Shown: positions 1-9,168 of the stretch, piece by piece
Layout: the number at the start of each line of letters is the position of its first letter
Position numbering within the stretch: position 1 is the first letter of the stretch
Assembly (NCBI RefSeq): GCF_030316855.1
Contig: NZ_JASZYR010000004.1
Coordinates: 372,001-436,000, forward strand
Direction: 5' to 3'
DNA length: 64,000 nucleotides
Origin: Variovorax sp. J22P240
Lineage (GTDB): Bacteria > Pseudomonadota > Gammaproteobacteria > Burkholderiales > Burkholderiaceae_C
Position numbers and translations under genes: made by a program
Notes under the pieces: generated by a model
The model's input: only the letters and a program-made list of their open reading frames with translations
Databases searched by the model: none
What the model was told of the DNA's origin: nothing

Positions 1-644
1 TCGCCGTCGTCGGACGGGCTAGGGTCGAGCAGGACGTCGCCACCGGAGAGGCGTGTTTCCATCTCCAGCACTTCTTCCGGCTTCACGTTCAGCCGGCTCG
101 CCATTTGCGAGACTTCGTCCGGGCTCAGCGTGTCGCGGTGCGTGCCGCCATCGGCGGCGGCCGAGTCGGCCTTGAAGCCCTGCTTCATCGAGCGCAGGTT
201 GAAGAACAGCTTACGCTGGGCCTTGGTCGTCGCTACCTTGACCATGCGCCAATTCTTGAGGATGTACTCGTGAATCTCGGCCTTGATCCAGTGCATGGCA
301 TAGCTGACCAGCCGCACGCCCTGATCGGGGTCGAAACGCTTCACGGCCTTCATCAGGCCGACATTGCCCTCCTGGATCAGGTCGCCGTGCGGCAGCCCGT
401 AGCCCAGGTATTGGCGCGAAATGGAGACGACGAGGCGCAGGTGCGACAGGATCAGCGCACTGGCGGCTTCGAGGTCGTTGTGGTCGCGCAATTTGCGCGC
501 GAAACCCTGCTCTTCCTCGAGCGTCAGCAGCGGCAACCGGTTGGCTGCCGAAATGTAGGCGTCCAGGTTACCCAGCGGGGGCACCATCGACCACGGATTG
601 GCGACGGCGAGCTGGTTGGCAGAGGCTCCAGACAGTGTTGTCAT
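1..644 (-). CDS. rpoH: RNA polymerase heat-shock sigma factor RpoH (sigma-32), 3' end cut by window edge
   Basis: Directs RNA polymerase to heat-shock promoters. The first 214 codons are visible and the rest lies left of the window. The start is the ATG at 644, with a GGAG ribosome site about 10 nt upstream. Sigma region 2 is recognisable ([20 protein letters not shown] near residues 77-96, then [20 protein letters not shown]). The RpoH box QRKLFFNLR, diagnostic for sigma-32 rather than housekeeping sigma factors, is at residues 143-151. A perfect CIRCE operator overlaps the likely promoter, so transcription is probably repressed by HrcA, which is encoded at 42690-43694. Confidence 0.97.
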   Translation of the reverse strand, partial: MTTLSGASANQLAVANPWSMVPPLGNLDAYISAANRLPLLTLEEEQGFARKLRDHNDLEAASALILSHLRLVVSISRQYLGYGLPHGDLIQEGNVGLMKAVKRFDPDQGVRLVSYAMHWIKAEIHEYILKNWRMVKVATTKAQRKLFFNLRSMKQGFKADSAAADGGTHRDTLSPDEVSQMASRLNVKPEEVLEMETRLSGGDVLLDPSPSDDG

Positions 645-680
645 TCGGGAAACTCCTTCGTTCTTGGCCATATCCTGACC

Positions 681-710
681 ATATTAGCACTCGATTAGAG
701 GGAGTGCTAA
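681..710 (-). promoter_or_regulatory. CIRCE operator (HrcA site) overlapping the rpoH promoter
   Basis: TTAGCACTC (684-692), a 9-nt spacer and GAGTGCTAA (702-710) match the canonical CIRCE inverted repeat exactly. Read on the minus strand, a plausible promoter lies within it: -35 TTAGCA (710-705), an 18-nt spacer and -10 TAATAT (686-681). HrcA binding would cover both hexamers. The site is about 40 bp upstream of the rpoH start codon. Confidence 0.95.
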
Positions 711-790
711 GCTAAGGGTTCCCACCTATTTTTCATCGGGTTGATAGCTTCTGTTCATAGGCAAGGCCCCGAATCGGGGGAGAAGCCGGC

Positions 791-1252
791 CTACCAGCGC
801 ATTCCGAGGCGCAGGAAGATCCTCGACAGGACGAACAGCGGGCCGACCCAAAGGTATTGGATGTCTTCGAAGAAGGAAGGTTTCCTGCCTTCGATCTTGT
901 GGCCGATGAACTGGAAAATCCACGCCACGACGAAGATGGCTGCTGAAACCGGAAAAACAAGGTCGCCCAGTGCCTGGACCGCCGCCAAGAGCGCGACGGT
1001 GCCCACGAGCATGGTGATCAAGAAGGCGGGGGATCGAAGCATCGCGTAGTACACGAGGCTCGCCGCCACAAAGGCGTAGGCCACCCAGGGGTGCAAGGCA
1101 AAAAGGAGCCCGACGATGCTGAACATGATGGCGGGAATCGCCACCATGTGAATGGCCTCGTTGGTGGGGTTCTGATGGCTTTCGCCATAGTGCGCGAGCA
1201 GGCGGTCGACTTTTCTGTCGCTGCGTGTCAGCGGCGCGGCTGCGGTGTTCAT
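791..1252 (-). CDS. DUF962 / Mpo1-like integral membrane protein
   Basis: A 153-residue protein of the DUF962 (YGL010w/Mpo1-like) family. In yeast, Mpo1 is an iron-dependent dioxygenase of fatty-acid alpha-oxidation; the bacterial role is not established. The N-terminal His-rich segment (LLAHYGESHQNPTNEAIH, about residues 18-35) is the conserved part that would hold the metal. At least three hydrophobic helices follow (about residues 37-60, 63-80 and 83-115). It lies 69 nt downstream of ftsY on the same strand and could be cotranscribed with it. Confidence 0.85.
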   Translation of the reverse strand: MNTAAAPLTRSDRKVDRLLAHYGESHQNPTNEAIHMVAIPAIMFSIVGLLFALHPWVAYAFVAASLVYYAMLRSPAFLITMLVGTVALLAAVQALGDLVFPVSAAIFVVAWIFQFIGHKIEGRKPSFFEDIQYLWVGPLFVLSRIFLRLGMRW

Positions 1253-1321
1253 GTTGTCTCCTCGGCTCGTTTTTGCGCCGAAGATGATGCCAGATCGCCC
1301 CGGTCCCGTCGCTTGGGACTT

Positions 1322-2569
1322 CTACCCCAGCAGAGCCTGGGCGAACTCCCGGGCGTCGAAGGTTTCGAGGTCTTCCAGCTTTTCGCCCACCCCGATGAAA
1401 TAGACCGGAATCGGCCGCTCCCGGGCGATTGCGCACAGGACGCCACCCTTGGCCGTTCCATCCAGCTTGGTGACGACCAACCCCGTCAGGCCCAGGGCTT
1501 CGTCGAAGGCCCTGACCTGCGCCAGGGCGTTCTGCCCGGTGTTGCCGTCGATCACCAGCAGGATCTCGTGCGGCGCGGTCGCGTCCGCCCGGGCAACGAC
1601 GCGCTTGATCTTCTTGAGCTCGTCCATCAGGTGGATTTGAGTCGGCAGCCGGCCGGCCGTGTCGACCAGCACCACGTCCTTGCCGCGCGCCTTGCCTGCG
1701 TTGACTGCATCGAAGCTCACGGCGGCGGGATCGCCGCCTTCCTGGCTGACGATCTCCACCGTGTTGCGATCGGCCCAGACCAGCAATTGCTCGCGCGCAG
1801 CCGCCCGGAACGTGTCGGCCGCCGCCAGCAGCACCGAAGCGCCTTCGTTGGCCAAGTGCTTGGTGAGTTTGCCGATCGACGTGGTCTTCCCCGCGCCATT
1901 CACGCCGGCGACCATGATCACGGTCGGCGTGTACTGCCCGATCACCAGCGACTTCTCCAGCGGACGCAGCAAATCGGCGATCGCGTCGGCCAGCAGCACC
2001 TTCACCTGCGCGGCGTCGGTGGCCATGTTGCTCTTGACCCGGCGGCGGAGGTCCTCCAGGAGGTGCTCCGTCGCCTTGACGCCGGTATCGGCCATCAGGA
2101 GGGCTTCCTCGAGCTCTTCATACAGCGCGTCGTCGATCTGGGCGTTGACGAAGGCGGCCGTGATGCTGTTGCCGGTCTTGCGCAGGCCGCTCTTGAGCTT
2201 TCCGAGCCAGCCGGTGCGTTCCGGTGCAGGTTCGGGCGCAGACGCGGGCGCGGGCGCGGACGTTTGGACGGGGGCCGGCACCACCGACACAACCGGTGCG
2301 GGCGCGGGAGCGGGAGGGGGCGCGACGGTGGGCGCCAGTTCTGGCATTGGCGCCGTTACGGGCGGGGCTACCGGCGCTGCAACCGGCGCCACCGGTGCGG
2401 GCGGTGGCGGCTCTGCCACCGCGGGCTTTCCGCCGAACCATGTGGAGGGTGAAAAGACCGACTTGGCCGGCGCCGGCGGCTCTGCAGGCGACTCCGCCGG
2501 CGTCTCCGCGGGTGCCGGAGACGGCATTTGTGCCTCGGATGGCGGTTTTTTCTTGAAGAAACTGAACAT
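1322..2569 (-). CDS. ftsY: Signal recognition particle receptor FtsY
   Basis: GTPase that docks the SRP-ribosome complex at the membrane. The 415 residues comprise an N-terminal acidic, Ala/Pro-rich A domain (about 1-110), low in complexity as is common in this order, followed by the NG domain. GTPase motifs are clear: G1 GVNGAGKT, DTAGR (G3) and TKLDG (G4). The C-terminus ends in FAQALLG. The ATG at 2569 is only 29 nt from the divergent peptidase start, so the two promoters must be compact or reach into the coding ends. Confidence 0.97.
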   Translation of the reverse strand: MFSFFKKKPPSEAQMPSPAPAETPAESPAEPPAPAKSVFSPSTWFGGKPAVAEPPPPAPVAPVAAPVAPPVTAPMPELAPTVAPPPAPAPAPVVSVVPAPVQTSAPAPASAPEPAPERTGWLGKLKSGLRKTGNSITAAFVNAQIDDALYEELEEALLMADTGVKATEHLLEDLRRRVKSNMATDAAQVKVLLADAIADLLRPLEKSLVIGQYTPTVIMVAGVNGAGKTTSIGKLTKHLANEGASVLLAAADTFRAAAREQLLVWADRNTVEIVSQEGGDPAAVSFDAVNAGKARGKDVVLVDTAGRLPTQIHLMDELKKIKRVVARADATAPHEILLVIDGNTGQNALAQVRAFDEALGLTGLVVTKLDGTAKGGVLCAIARERPIPVYFIGVGEKLEDLETFDAREFAQALLG

Positions 2570-2598
2570 TGCGTGGTTTTTACAATCCGAGCCATTCT

Positions 2599-4053
2599 AT
2601 GAAACACCCCTTGCCACGCCGCGCTGCGTTTGGTGCGGTGCTGGCCTCGGTGCTGATGGCATCCTGGGTTTTGCCCGTTCACGCGCAAACTTCCCCTTCG
2701 TCACCGTCTTCGGCTGCATCCACCGCACCGGTTCCGGCGGAGCAATTCACGCTCTCCAACGGCATGACCTTGATCGTCAAGCCCGACCGCCGGGCGCCTA
2801 CGGCGGTCCAGATGCTGTGGGTCCGCGTCGGCTCCATGGACGAGGTCGACGGCACTTCCGGTGTGGCGCACGTCCTGGAACACATGATGTTCAAGGGCAC
2901 GAAGGACCTGAAGCCCGGCGAGTTCTCTCGCCGCGTGGCCGCGCTCGGCGGGCGAGAAAACGCATTCACCACCCGCGACTACACCGGCTACTACCAGCAG
3001 ATTCCCGCCGACAAGCTCGAACAGGTGATGAAGCTGGAATCGGACCGTTTCGCCAACAACCGGTGGGCAGACGACGAATTCAAGCGCGAGATCGAGGTCG
3101 TCAAGGAAGAGCGCCGCATGCGCACCGAAGACCAGCCACGCTCCTTGCTCGGCGAACAGCAGAATGCCGCCGTCTTCACCGCCTCGCCGTACCACCGTCC
3201 GGTGGTCGGCTGGATGAGCGATCTGGATGCGATGACGCCGGAGGACGCTCGTGCCTTCTTCAAGCACTGGTACACCCCGGCCAACGCGGCGATCGTCGTG
3301 GCCGGTGATGTCGACGTGGCCAAGGTGCGTGCCTGGGCCGAGAAGTACTACGGCTCGATCCCGGCGCGTGCGGTGCCGGTCCGCAAGCCGCGCATCGAGC
3401 CCGCGCAGCGCGGCATCCGCCGCGTCGAGTTCAAGGCGCCTGCCGAGCAGGCTTATGTCTCGCTCGCGTACCGCGTGCCGCAGATCGACCCTGCGGACAA
3501 GTTCAATGGCGATATCGATCCCTATGCATTGGTGGTGCTGGCGGCAGTGCTCGACGGCTATCCGGGCTCGCGGCTCGATCGCGCATTGACGCAGGGGCCC
3601 GATCGCGTGGCGGATTCGGCCGGCGCCTATTCGGGCTTCGTCGGTCGCGGCCCGCAGTTGTTCGTGCTGGATGGCGTTCCAGCAGCCGGCAAGACCACGG
3701 AAGCGGTCGAAGCCGCACTGCGCGCCGAAGTGGCGAAGATCGCCCGGGAGGGCATTGGCGAGGCCGAGCTGGCCCGCGTGAAGACACAGTGGGTCGCCAG
3801 CGAAACCTACAAGCTCGATTCTGTGATGTCGCAGGCGCGCGAACTCGGAAGCAACTGGGTCCAGGGCATGCCGCTCGACGCGAGCGCCCGCATCATCGAC
3901 CGGCTCCAGGGCGTGACGGCACAACAGGTCCAGGCTGTGGCCGCCAAGTACTTCGGCGACGACCAGCTCACCGCCGCCGTGCTGCGGCCACTGCCGCCCG
4001 AGACCACCCGCCGTCCCCGCGGCCCTGCAGCGCCGGCCGGCGAACTGCGCTGA
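2599..4053 (+). CDS. Zinc-dependent M16 family peptidase, catalytic subunit (PqqL/YmxG-like)
   Basis: A periplasmic metallopeptidase of the pitrilysin family, 484 residues from the ATG at 2599. In-frame upstream codons exist, but the signal peptide (residues 1-29, ending VHA-QT) begins here. The inverted zinc motif HxxEH (HVLEH) is at residues 91-95, and the downstream Glu lies in EVVKEERR. An ALGGRENAF segment typical of active M16 subunits is present. It is followed after 17 nt by a second M16 gene that lacks the zinc motif. The pair therefore resembles the active/inactive heterodimers known in this family. Substrate unknown. Confidence 0.93.
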   Translation: MKHPLPRRAAFGAVLASVLMASWVLPVHAQTSPSSPSSAASTAPVPAEQFTLSNGMTLIVKPDRRAPTAVQMLWVRVGSMDEVDGTSGVAHVLEHMMFKGTKDLKPGEFSRRVAALGGRENAFTTRDYTGYYQQIPADKLEQVMKLESDRFANNRWADDEFKREIEVVKEERRMRTEDQPRSLLGEQQNAAVFTASPYHRPVVGWMSDLDAMTPEDARAFFKHWYTPANAAIVVAGDVDVAKVRAWAEKYYGSIPARAVPVRKPRIEPAQRGIRRVEFKAPAEQAYVSLAYRVPQIDPADKFNGDIDPYALVVLAAVLDGYPGSRLDRALTQGPDRVADSAGAYSGFVGRGPQLFVLDGVPAAGKTTEAVEAALRAEVAKIAREGIGEAELARVKTQWVASETYKLDSVMSQARELGSNWVQGMPLDASARIIDRLQGVTAQQVQAVAAKYFGDDQLTAAVLRPLPPETTRRPRGPAAPAGELR

Positions 4054-4070
4054 AAGAAGGCTGAATCCGC

Positions 4071-5429
4071 ATGTTCATCCCATCCGATATCCGACGCCTC
4101 TCGCGCCGCACCGTTCTTGCCGTCGCCACGGTGGTCTTCGCTGCAGGCGCCCACGCGGCCATCCCGATCCAGCACTGGACGCTGCCGAGCGGCGCGAAGG
4201 TCTATCTTGCAGCCACCAACGCGTTGCCCATCGTCGATGTCCAGATCGACTTCGATGCGGGCGGGCGGCGTGATCCTCCCGCGCAGGCGGGCCTTGCGTC
4301 CGTGACTGCAGGCATGGTCGAGAAGGGCATTCGCGCGAGCGGCAGCGACCCCGCGATGGACCAGAACGCCCTCGGCGAAGCCTGGGCGGACCTGGGCGCC
4401 GACTTCGACGCGGGCGCCGGCTCGGATCGCACCAGTTTCACGCTCCGCACACTCTCCAAGCCTGAACTCCTCGACAAGGCAGTGCGCCTCGCCGCGCGCG
4501 AGATCGGCGAGCCGGCGTTTCCCGAAGACGTGTGGAAGCGCGAGCGGGAGCGCATCAACGCCGCCATCCGGGAGGCCAACACAAAGCCCGCCACGATCGC
4601 CGAGAAGGCGTTCTCGCAGGCTGTCTATGGGACGCATCCCTACGGCCTGGACACGACCGAAGCCACGCTGGCGCAGATCGACGTCGCCACGATGCGCCAG
4701 CGCTACGAGCAACTGATCGTTCCGTGTCGCGCCAAGGTCAGCATTGTCGGCGCGGTGACGCGCGAGCAGGCCGGGGAGATTGCGACCGCGCTGCTGTCCC
4801 GCCTGCCGTCTTCGTCGTCCGCGTGCGCGGAACTGCCTTCCGTGCCCGAGGTGACGCCGCTCACTGCCGCGAAGGAAGAGCGCATCCCGCACGATTCCGC
4901 GCAGGCGCACGTGATCATCGGGCAGCCCGGCTACCGTCGCGCCGATCCAGACCACTTTGCGCTCAACCTCGGCAACTACGTTCTCGGCGGCGGCGGCTTC
5001 GTCTCGCGGCTGACCGAAGAGGTGCGGGAGAAGCGCGGACTCGCGTACAGCGTCTACAGCACCTTCTCGCCAGGGCTGCATGCAGGCGCGTTCCGCATCG
5101 GCTTCCAGACGCGTCCTGACCAGGCGGACGAAGCGGTCAAGGTCTCGCGCGGCGTGCTCGCGAAGTTCGTCGCCGAGGGCCCGACCGCTGCCGAACTGAA
5201 GGCAGCCAAGGACAACCTCATCGGTGGTTTCCCTCTGCTGCTCGACAGCAATCGCAAGCTGCTGGGCAACGTCGCGAACATCGCGTGGAACGACCTGCCG
5301 CTGGACTACCTCGACACCTGGACCGCACGCATGAACGCCATCACGGCGGCGGACATCAAGGCCGCATTCGCCCGCAAGTTGCAGCCGGAGCGAATGGTCA
5401 CCGTGGTGGTGGGCGGCGGCAAGCCCTGA
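4071..5429 (+). CDS. M16 family peptidase-like protein, non-catalytic partner
   Basis: 452 residues with an N-terminal export signal (residues about 10-28, ending HAA). It has the M16 fold signatures, including the C-terminal RLTEEVREKRGLAYSVYS segment that contributes the Arg/Tyr substrate contacts. At the position of HxxEH it reads GLASVTAGMVEKG, so the zinc ligands are missing. This is the expected pattern of the regulatory or substrate-binding half of a two-subunit M16 peptidase. It lies 17 nt after the catalytic gene and is surely cotranscribed. Confidence 0.92.
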   Translation: MFIPSDIRRLSRRTVLAVATVVFAAGAHAAIPIQHWTLPSGAKVYLAATNALPIVDVQIDFDAGGRRDPPAQAGLASVTAGMVEKGIRASGSDPAMDQNALGEAWADLGADFDAGAGSDRTSFTLRTLSKPELLDKAVRLAAREIGEPAFPEDVWKRERERINAAIREANTKPATIAEKAFSQAVYGTHPYGLDTTEATLAQIDVATMRQRYEQLIVPCRAKVSIVGAVTREQAGEIATALLSRLPSSSSACAELPSVPEVTPLTAAKEERIPHDSAQAHVIIGQPGYRRADPDHFALNLGNYVLGGGGFVSRLTEEVREKRGLAYSVYSTFSPGLHAGAFRIGFQTRPDQADEAVKVSRGVLAKFVAEGPTAAELKAAKDNLIGGFPLLLDSNRKLLGNVANIAWNDLPLDYLDTWTARMNAITAADIKAAFARKLQPERMVTVVVGGGKP

Positions 5430-5457
5430 AGCGCGCGCCTGCCGTTAAGCTCTGGGC

Positions 5458-6102
5458 GTGAAACCAACGCCTCGAAAACCTGCCACTTCCGCGCCTGCCA
5501 AGCTTGCCAAGGCACCGCATTTCGTACGAATCATCGGCGGCCAATGGAAGCGGACGCGCCTGGTCGTCGCCGACAAGCCCGGCCTGCGTCCTACGCCTGA
5601 CCGGGTGCGCGAAACGCTCTTCAACTGGCTGGCGAGCCTGGCCGGTGCCGGCGGCGGCGAGCTGCCGGGCTGGCACTGCGTCGATGCCTTCGCCGGCACG
5701 GGCGCGCTGGGCCTGGAAGCCGCGTCGCGCGGTGCGGGGTCGGTGCTGCTGTGTGAACAGGACCCCGTGCTTGTCGCGCAGTTGCTGACGCTCAAGACCA
5801 AGCTCGCTGCCGAAGCCGTACGCGTGGAGCGGGGCAACGGGGTCACCACCATCGAACGTGCGCCCGTGGGCAGCTTGCATGCCGTTTTCCTCGACCCGCC
5901 TTTCGAGAACACCGCCCTCTATGCCCCGGCGCTGCGCGCCGCCGCGCGTGCCTTGCGGCCCGAAGGCGTGGTCTACCTGGAGGCGGCTCGCCGATGGAGC
6001 GACGACGAACTGTCCGCGCTCGGGCTGATCGGCTTCCGTTACCTGAAAGCGGGTGCCGTGCACGCACATCTCCTCCAGCGCGCGCCGGACGCGGCTGCAT
6101 AA
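5458..6102 (+). CDS. rsmD: 16S rRNA (guanine-966-N2)-methyltransferase RsmD
   Basis: SAM-dependent methyltransferase acting on G966 of 16S rRNA in the assembled 30S subunit. The start is GTG at 5458, giving 214 residues. The family N-terminal block RIIGGQWKRTRL is followed by GLRPTPDRVRETLFNWL, the SAM-binding DAFAGTGALGLEAASRGA, and the catalytic (N/D)PPF motif as FLDPPF. It lies 28 nt after the M16 pair and just before coaD; rsmD-coaD is a widespread bacterial order. Confidence 0.95.
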   Translation: MKPTPRKPATSAPAKLAKAPHFVRIIGGQWKRTRLVVADKPGLRPTPDRVRETLFNWLASLAGAGGGELPGWHCVDAFAGTGALGLEAASRGAGSVLLCEQDPVLVAQLLTLKTKLAAEAVRVERGNGVTTIERAPVGSLHAVFLDPPFENTALYAPALRAAARALRPEGVVYLEAARRWSDDELSALGLIGFRYLKAGAVHAHLLQRAPDAAA

Positions 6103-6146
6103 TCCGCCGAACCTAGCCGCAGCGGCTGTACCAGGAGGAAGCAAGC

Positions 6147-6650
6147 ATGTCCAACAATGTGATCGCGGTATACCCCGGCACCTTCGACCCCATGACGCTA
6201 GGCCACGAAGACGTGGTGCGTCGCGCAACCCAGCTCTTTTCGCGGGTCATCGTCGCCGTGGCGGCAGGTCATCACAAGAAAGCGCTCTTCACGCTGCAGG
6301 AGCGCATCGACATGGCGCGCGATGCGGTGCGTCCGTTCAGCGACCAGGTCACGGTCGAGAGCTTTTCGGGGCTTCTGCGTGATTTCGTCGTGGCGCGCGG
6401 CGGCAAGGCGATGGTGCGCGGCCTGCGCGCCGTGACCGACTTCGACTACGAGTTCCAGCTGGCCGGCATGAATCGCTCGCTGATGCCGGAGGTCGAAACC
6501 GTGTTCCTTACGCCGAGCGACAAGTACCAGTTCATCTCCAGCACCTTCGTGCGCGAGATCGCGATGCTGGGCGGCGAGGTCGACAAGTTCGTGTCGCCGA
6601 ACGTCCAGGACAGCCTGATGGCGAAAGTCCGCAGTCTCGGCCGGGAATGA
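6147..6650 (+). CDS. coaD: Phosphopantetheine adenylyltransferase CoaD
   Basis: Transfers AMP to 4'-phosphopantetheine, the penultimate step of coenzyme A synthesis. 167 residues, close to the family norm. The nucleotidyltransferase motif YPGTFDPMTLGH lies at residues 9-20, and the C-terminal ISSTFVREIA motif is present, as is MVRGLRAVTDFDYEFQ. A strong AGGAGG ribosome site precedes the ATG. It is in line with rsmD and probably cotranscribed. Confidence 0.97.
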   Translation: MSNNVIAVYPGTFDPMTLGHEDVVRRATQLFSRVIVAVAAGHHKKALFTLQERIDMARDAVRPFSDQVTVESFSGLLRDFVVARGGKAMVRGLRAVTDFDYEFQLAGMNRSLMPEVETVFLTPSDKYQFISSTFVREIAMLGGEVDKFVSPNVQDSLMAKVRSLGRE

Positions 6651-6735
6651 TGCCCCCCGGCTTGTCGCTTCGCGTACTTCGCCACCCCCCGAGGGGGAGG
6701 CTCGCCAGCCTTGGGGCGGCCCGGCGGCTGGCGGC
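6651..6735 (+). repeat. G/C-rich extragenic repeat, copy 1 (REP-like)
   Basis: The gap between coaD and pxpB is filled by a sequence of the form CCCCCGG..CGCTTCG..(C)CACCCCCCGAGGGGG followed by GGGGCGGCCCGGCGGC. It can fold on CCCCC/GGGGG. The layout (CCCCC start, CxCTTCG or CACTTCGTGT, CCACCCCC, GGGGG, GGCCCGGC end) recurs at 29811-29900 and 38019-38110. Copy 1 is the most diverged of the three. It runs right up to the pxpB start codon. Confidence 0.55.
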
Positions 6736-7398
6736 ATGACCGGCCCGGCGTCGCCCCGACTCCACTCCCTGGGCGAGGCGGCGCTCCTGTGCGAGTTGCC
6801 ATCGCCTGCGACCTTGGCGCAGCAGCAGATGATCTGGGCGCTGGCGACGGAAGCCCTGCAGTGGCGGGGCGTTCGCGAAGTTCTGCCGGGCATGAACAAC
6901 CTGACTCTGCTCTTCGATTCTGCGCAGATCGATGGGGTCGAGCTGGAAATGCAGGTGCTGTCGGCGTGGCCTCAGTTGGCCGCGGCTTCGATCCAAGGGC
7001 GCCGCATCGAGATTCCAGTGGCCTACGGCGGCGAGGCCGGACCGGATCTCGCCGACGTTGCCGCGCATACGGGGCTCACACCGTCCGAGGTCGTGCGACG
7101 CCACAGCGAGGGCGACTACGTGGTCTACCTGCTGGGCTTTCTGCCCGGCTTCGCATTCATGGGCGGGCTCGCTCCGGAACTCGCGACCCCGCGGCGTGCC
7201 GAGCCGAGGGTGGCGGTGCCTGCGCGCTCGGTGGGCATCGGCGGCGAGCAGACGGGCATCTATCCGCTGGTTTCGCCGGGAGGGTGGCAGTTGATTGGAC
7301 GAACGTCGCTGGAACTCTTCGACCCGAGCGCGACGGAACCCACCTTGCTGCGCCCCGGCGATCACGTGCGCTTCGTCGTGGAAAGCTTGGAACTCTGA
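6736..7398 (+). CDS. pxpB: 5-oxoprolinase subunit PxpB (KipI family)
   Basis: One of three subunits of the bacterial ATP-dependent 5-oxoprolinase that opens pyroglutamate to glutamate; in Bacillus the same family is known as KipI. 220 residues. The family blocks are present: GFLPGFAFMGGL near residue 135, PRRAEPRVAVPARSVGIGG, QTGIYPLVSPGGW and a following IGRT. The stop overlaps the pxpC start by one base (TGATG), showing translational coupling. No clear ribosome site precedes the ATG because the repeat abuts it. Confidence 0.93.
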   Translation: MTGPASPRLHSLGEAALLCELPSPATLAQQQMIWALATEALQWRGVREVLPGMNNLTLLFDSAQIDGVELEMQVLSAWPQLAAASIQGRRIEIPVAYGGEAGPDLADVAAHTGLTPSEVVRRHSEGDYVVYLLGFLPGFAFMGGLAPELATPRRAEPRVAVPARSVGIGGEQTGIYPLVSPGGWQLIGRTSLELFDPSATEPTLLRPGDHVRFVVESLEL

Positions 7399-8438
7399 TG
7401 ACGACGCGTGCAAGCGTCACGGTGCTGCGGCCGGGGATGATGGCCTCGGTGCAGGACATGGGGCGCCATGGCCATCGGCACCTGGGCATCTGTCCGGGCG
7501 GGGCCCTCGACACCTTGGCGCTCGTGCTGGCCAATCGCCTGGTCGGCAATGCCGACGGTGCGGCTGGTCTTGAATTGACCATGGGGGCCTGCGAATTGCG
7601 CTTCGAGACGGCGACGCGCATAGCCATCGCGGGCGACGACTTCGATGCTTGCCTGGATGGCGTACCGCTGTGGCCGTGCTGGAGCGTGCCGGTCGTGGCA
7701 GGGCAGACCCTGAAACTGGGCCGTGCGAATCGGTCGAAAGCCAAGAACGGGCTGCGCACCTGGCTGGCCGTTGCGGGCGGCATCGACGTCCCGGTGATCC
7801 TCGGCTCCCGCAGCACGGACCTCAAGGCTGGTTTCGGTGGACACGAAGGCCGGGCGCTGAAGGCGGGCGACCAGTTGATGCTGGGTTCACCGGCCCTGAA
7901 CGCGGCCCAACTGGCTCAGCGCCCCTTCGGCCTGCGGATGCCTGCGTGGAGTTTCGACCCGAAAGACGAGGCGATCGTGCTGCGCGTCATGCCCGGCCCC
8001 GAGTTCGTGCAGTTCACGATCGCATCGCGCGATCTCCTGTGGCGCGAGCCCTGGCGCATCACGCCGCAGAGCAACCGAATGGGCAGTCGTCTGGAAGGCC
8101 CCGAACTCAAGCGCAAGCGCAGCGCGGACATGCTGTCGTCGGCCGTGATTCCCGGCACGATCCAGGTGCCGCCTTCCGGCCAGCCCATCATCCTGATGGG
8201 CGACGCGCAGACCACCGGCGGCTACCCGCGCATCGGCGTGGTGATTCGCGCCGATCTCTGGAAGCTGGCGCAGGCGCCTCTCAACGGCCGACTGCGCCTC
8301 CAGCAGGTCGATGCGGCAGAGGCGCTTGCGGCCTGGGACGGGCAGCGACGCTATCTTTCGCAGGTGGCGCAAGGCCTCGTGTTCGCGGGATGGCCGGCGC
8401 AGAATTCCACCAAAGGAGTAGCAACCCATGCAGATTGA
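7398..8438 (+). CDS. pxpC: 5-oxoprolinase subunit PxpC (biotin-dependent carboxyltransferase fold, KipA family)
   Basis: Second 5-oxoprolinase subunit, with the allophanate hydrolase subunit 2 / KipA fold. 346 residues starting at the ATG overlapping the pxpB stop. The N-terminal signature [18 protein letters not shown] is followed by [10 protein letters not shown], and the C-terminal part carries the family motif around [14 protein letters not shown]. PxpB and PxpC together form the cyclophilin-like complex. The gene overlaps pxpA by 11 nt. Confidence 0.93.
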   Translation: MTTRASVTVLRPGMMASVQDMGRHGHRHLGICPGGALDTLALVLANRLVGNADGAAGLELTMGACELRFETATRIAIAGDDFDACLDGVPLWPCWSVPVVAGQTLKLGRANRSKAKNGLRTWLAVAGGIDVPVILGSRSTDLKAGFGGHEGRALKAGDQLMLGSPALNAAQLAQRPFGLRMPAWSFDPKDEAIVLRVMPGPEFVQFTIASRDLLWREPWRITPQSNRMGSRLEGPELKRKRSADMLSSAVIPGTIQVPPSGQPIILMGDAQTTGGYPRIGVVIRADLWKLAQAPLNGRLRLQQVDAAEALAAWDGQRRYLSQVAQGLVFAGWPAQNSTKGVATHAD

Positions 8439-9168
8439 CCTCAACGCCGACCTCGGCGAAGGCTGCGACAACGACGAGGCCCTGCTCGGCCTCGTGAGTT
8501 CGGCCAATATCGCTTGCGGCTGGCACGCCGGCGACGCCAACACGATGCGGCAGTGCGTGCGCTGGGCCATCGACAACGGTGTCGCGATCGGCGCGCACCC
8601 GAGCTTTCCCGACCGCGAGAACTTCGGCCGCAGCACGATGAACCTGCCGCCCGAGGAGATCGTCGCCGGCGTGCTCTACCAGGTCGGCGCGCTCGCGGCG
8701 ATCGTCAAGGCCGAAGGCGGCACGCTCGCCCACGTCAAGCCGCATGGGGCGCTCTACAACCAGGCGGTGAAGGACCCGGTGCTCGCGGAAGCCATCTGCG
8801 AGGCGGTGCGCCGCTTCGACCCGGGCCTGCGTTTCTTCGGCCTTGCCGGCAGCGGCATGATCAGCGCCGCCGAACGCGCGGGGCTGAGGCCGGTCGAGGA
8901 AGTGTTCGCGGATCGCGGCTACCAGCCCGACGGCAGCCTCGTCCCGCGCAGCCAGCCCGGCGCGCTGATCGAGGACGAGGAACAGTCGCTGGCACAGACG
9001 CTGTCCCTGGTGCGCGATCACAAGGTGACCGCCATCGACGGCAGCGTGGTGGCCGTCAACGCACAGACCGTCTGCCTGCACGGCGACGGCGCCCATGCGC
9101 TGGCCTTCGCGCGCCGCATCCGCGACCGGCTCGCGGCCGAGGGCATCGCCGTGGTCGCCACGGCGTGA
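8428..9168 (+). CDS. pxpA: 5-oxoprolinase subunit PxpA (LamB/YcsF family)
   Basis: Third subunit of the prokaryotic 5-oxoprolinase. 246 residues. It begins with the family signature [13 protein letters not shown] and continues with [17 protein letters not shown] (about residues 30-47) and [10 protein letters not shown] (near residue 105). A ribosome site AAGGAG lies 11 nt upstream, inside the end of pxpC. The stop codon overlaps the next start (GTGA), so pxpB-pxpC-pxpA-pcp is a fully coupled operon. Confidence 0.95.
   Translation: MQIDLNADLGEGCDNDEALLGLVSSANIACGWHAGDANTMRQCVRWAIDNGVAIGAHPSFPDRENFGRSTMNLPPEEIVAGVLYQVGALAAIVKAEGGTLAHVKPHGALYNQAVKDPVLAEAICEAVRRFDPGLRFFGLAGSGMISAAERAGLRPVEEVFADRGYQPDGSLVPRSQPGALIEDEEQSLAQTLSLVRDHKVTAIDGSVVAVNAQTVCLHGDGAHALAFARRIRDRLAAEGIAVVATA

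Noticed and set aside
105..698. Plus-strand frame of 197 codons opposite rpoH
   Set aside because: It is the complement of the strongly conserved rpoH gene; high G+C content leaves long open frames opposite real genes.
1091..3308. Long plus-strand frames opposite ftsY (453 and 549 codons)
   Set aside because: Repetitive Gly/Arg/Ala translations complementary to the Ala/Pro-rich ftsY N-domain; no domain content.
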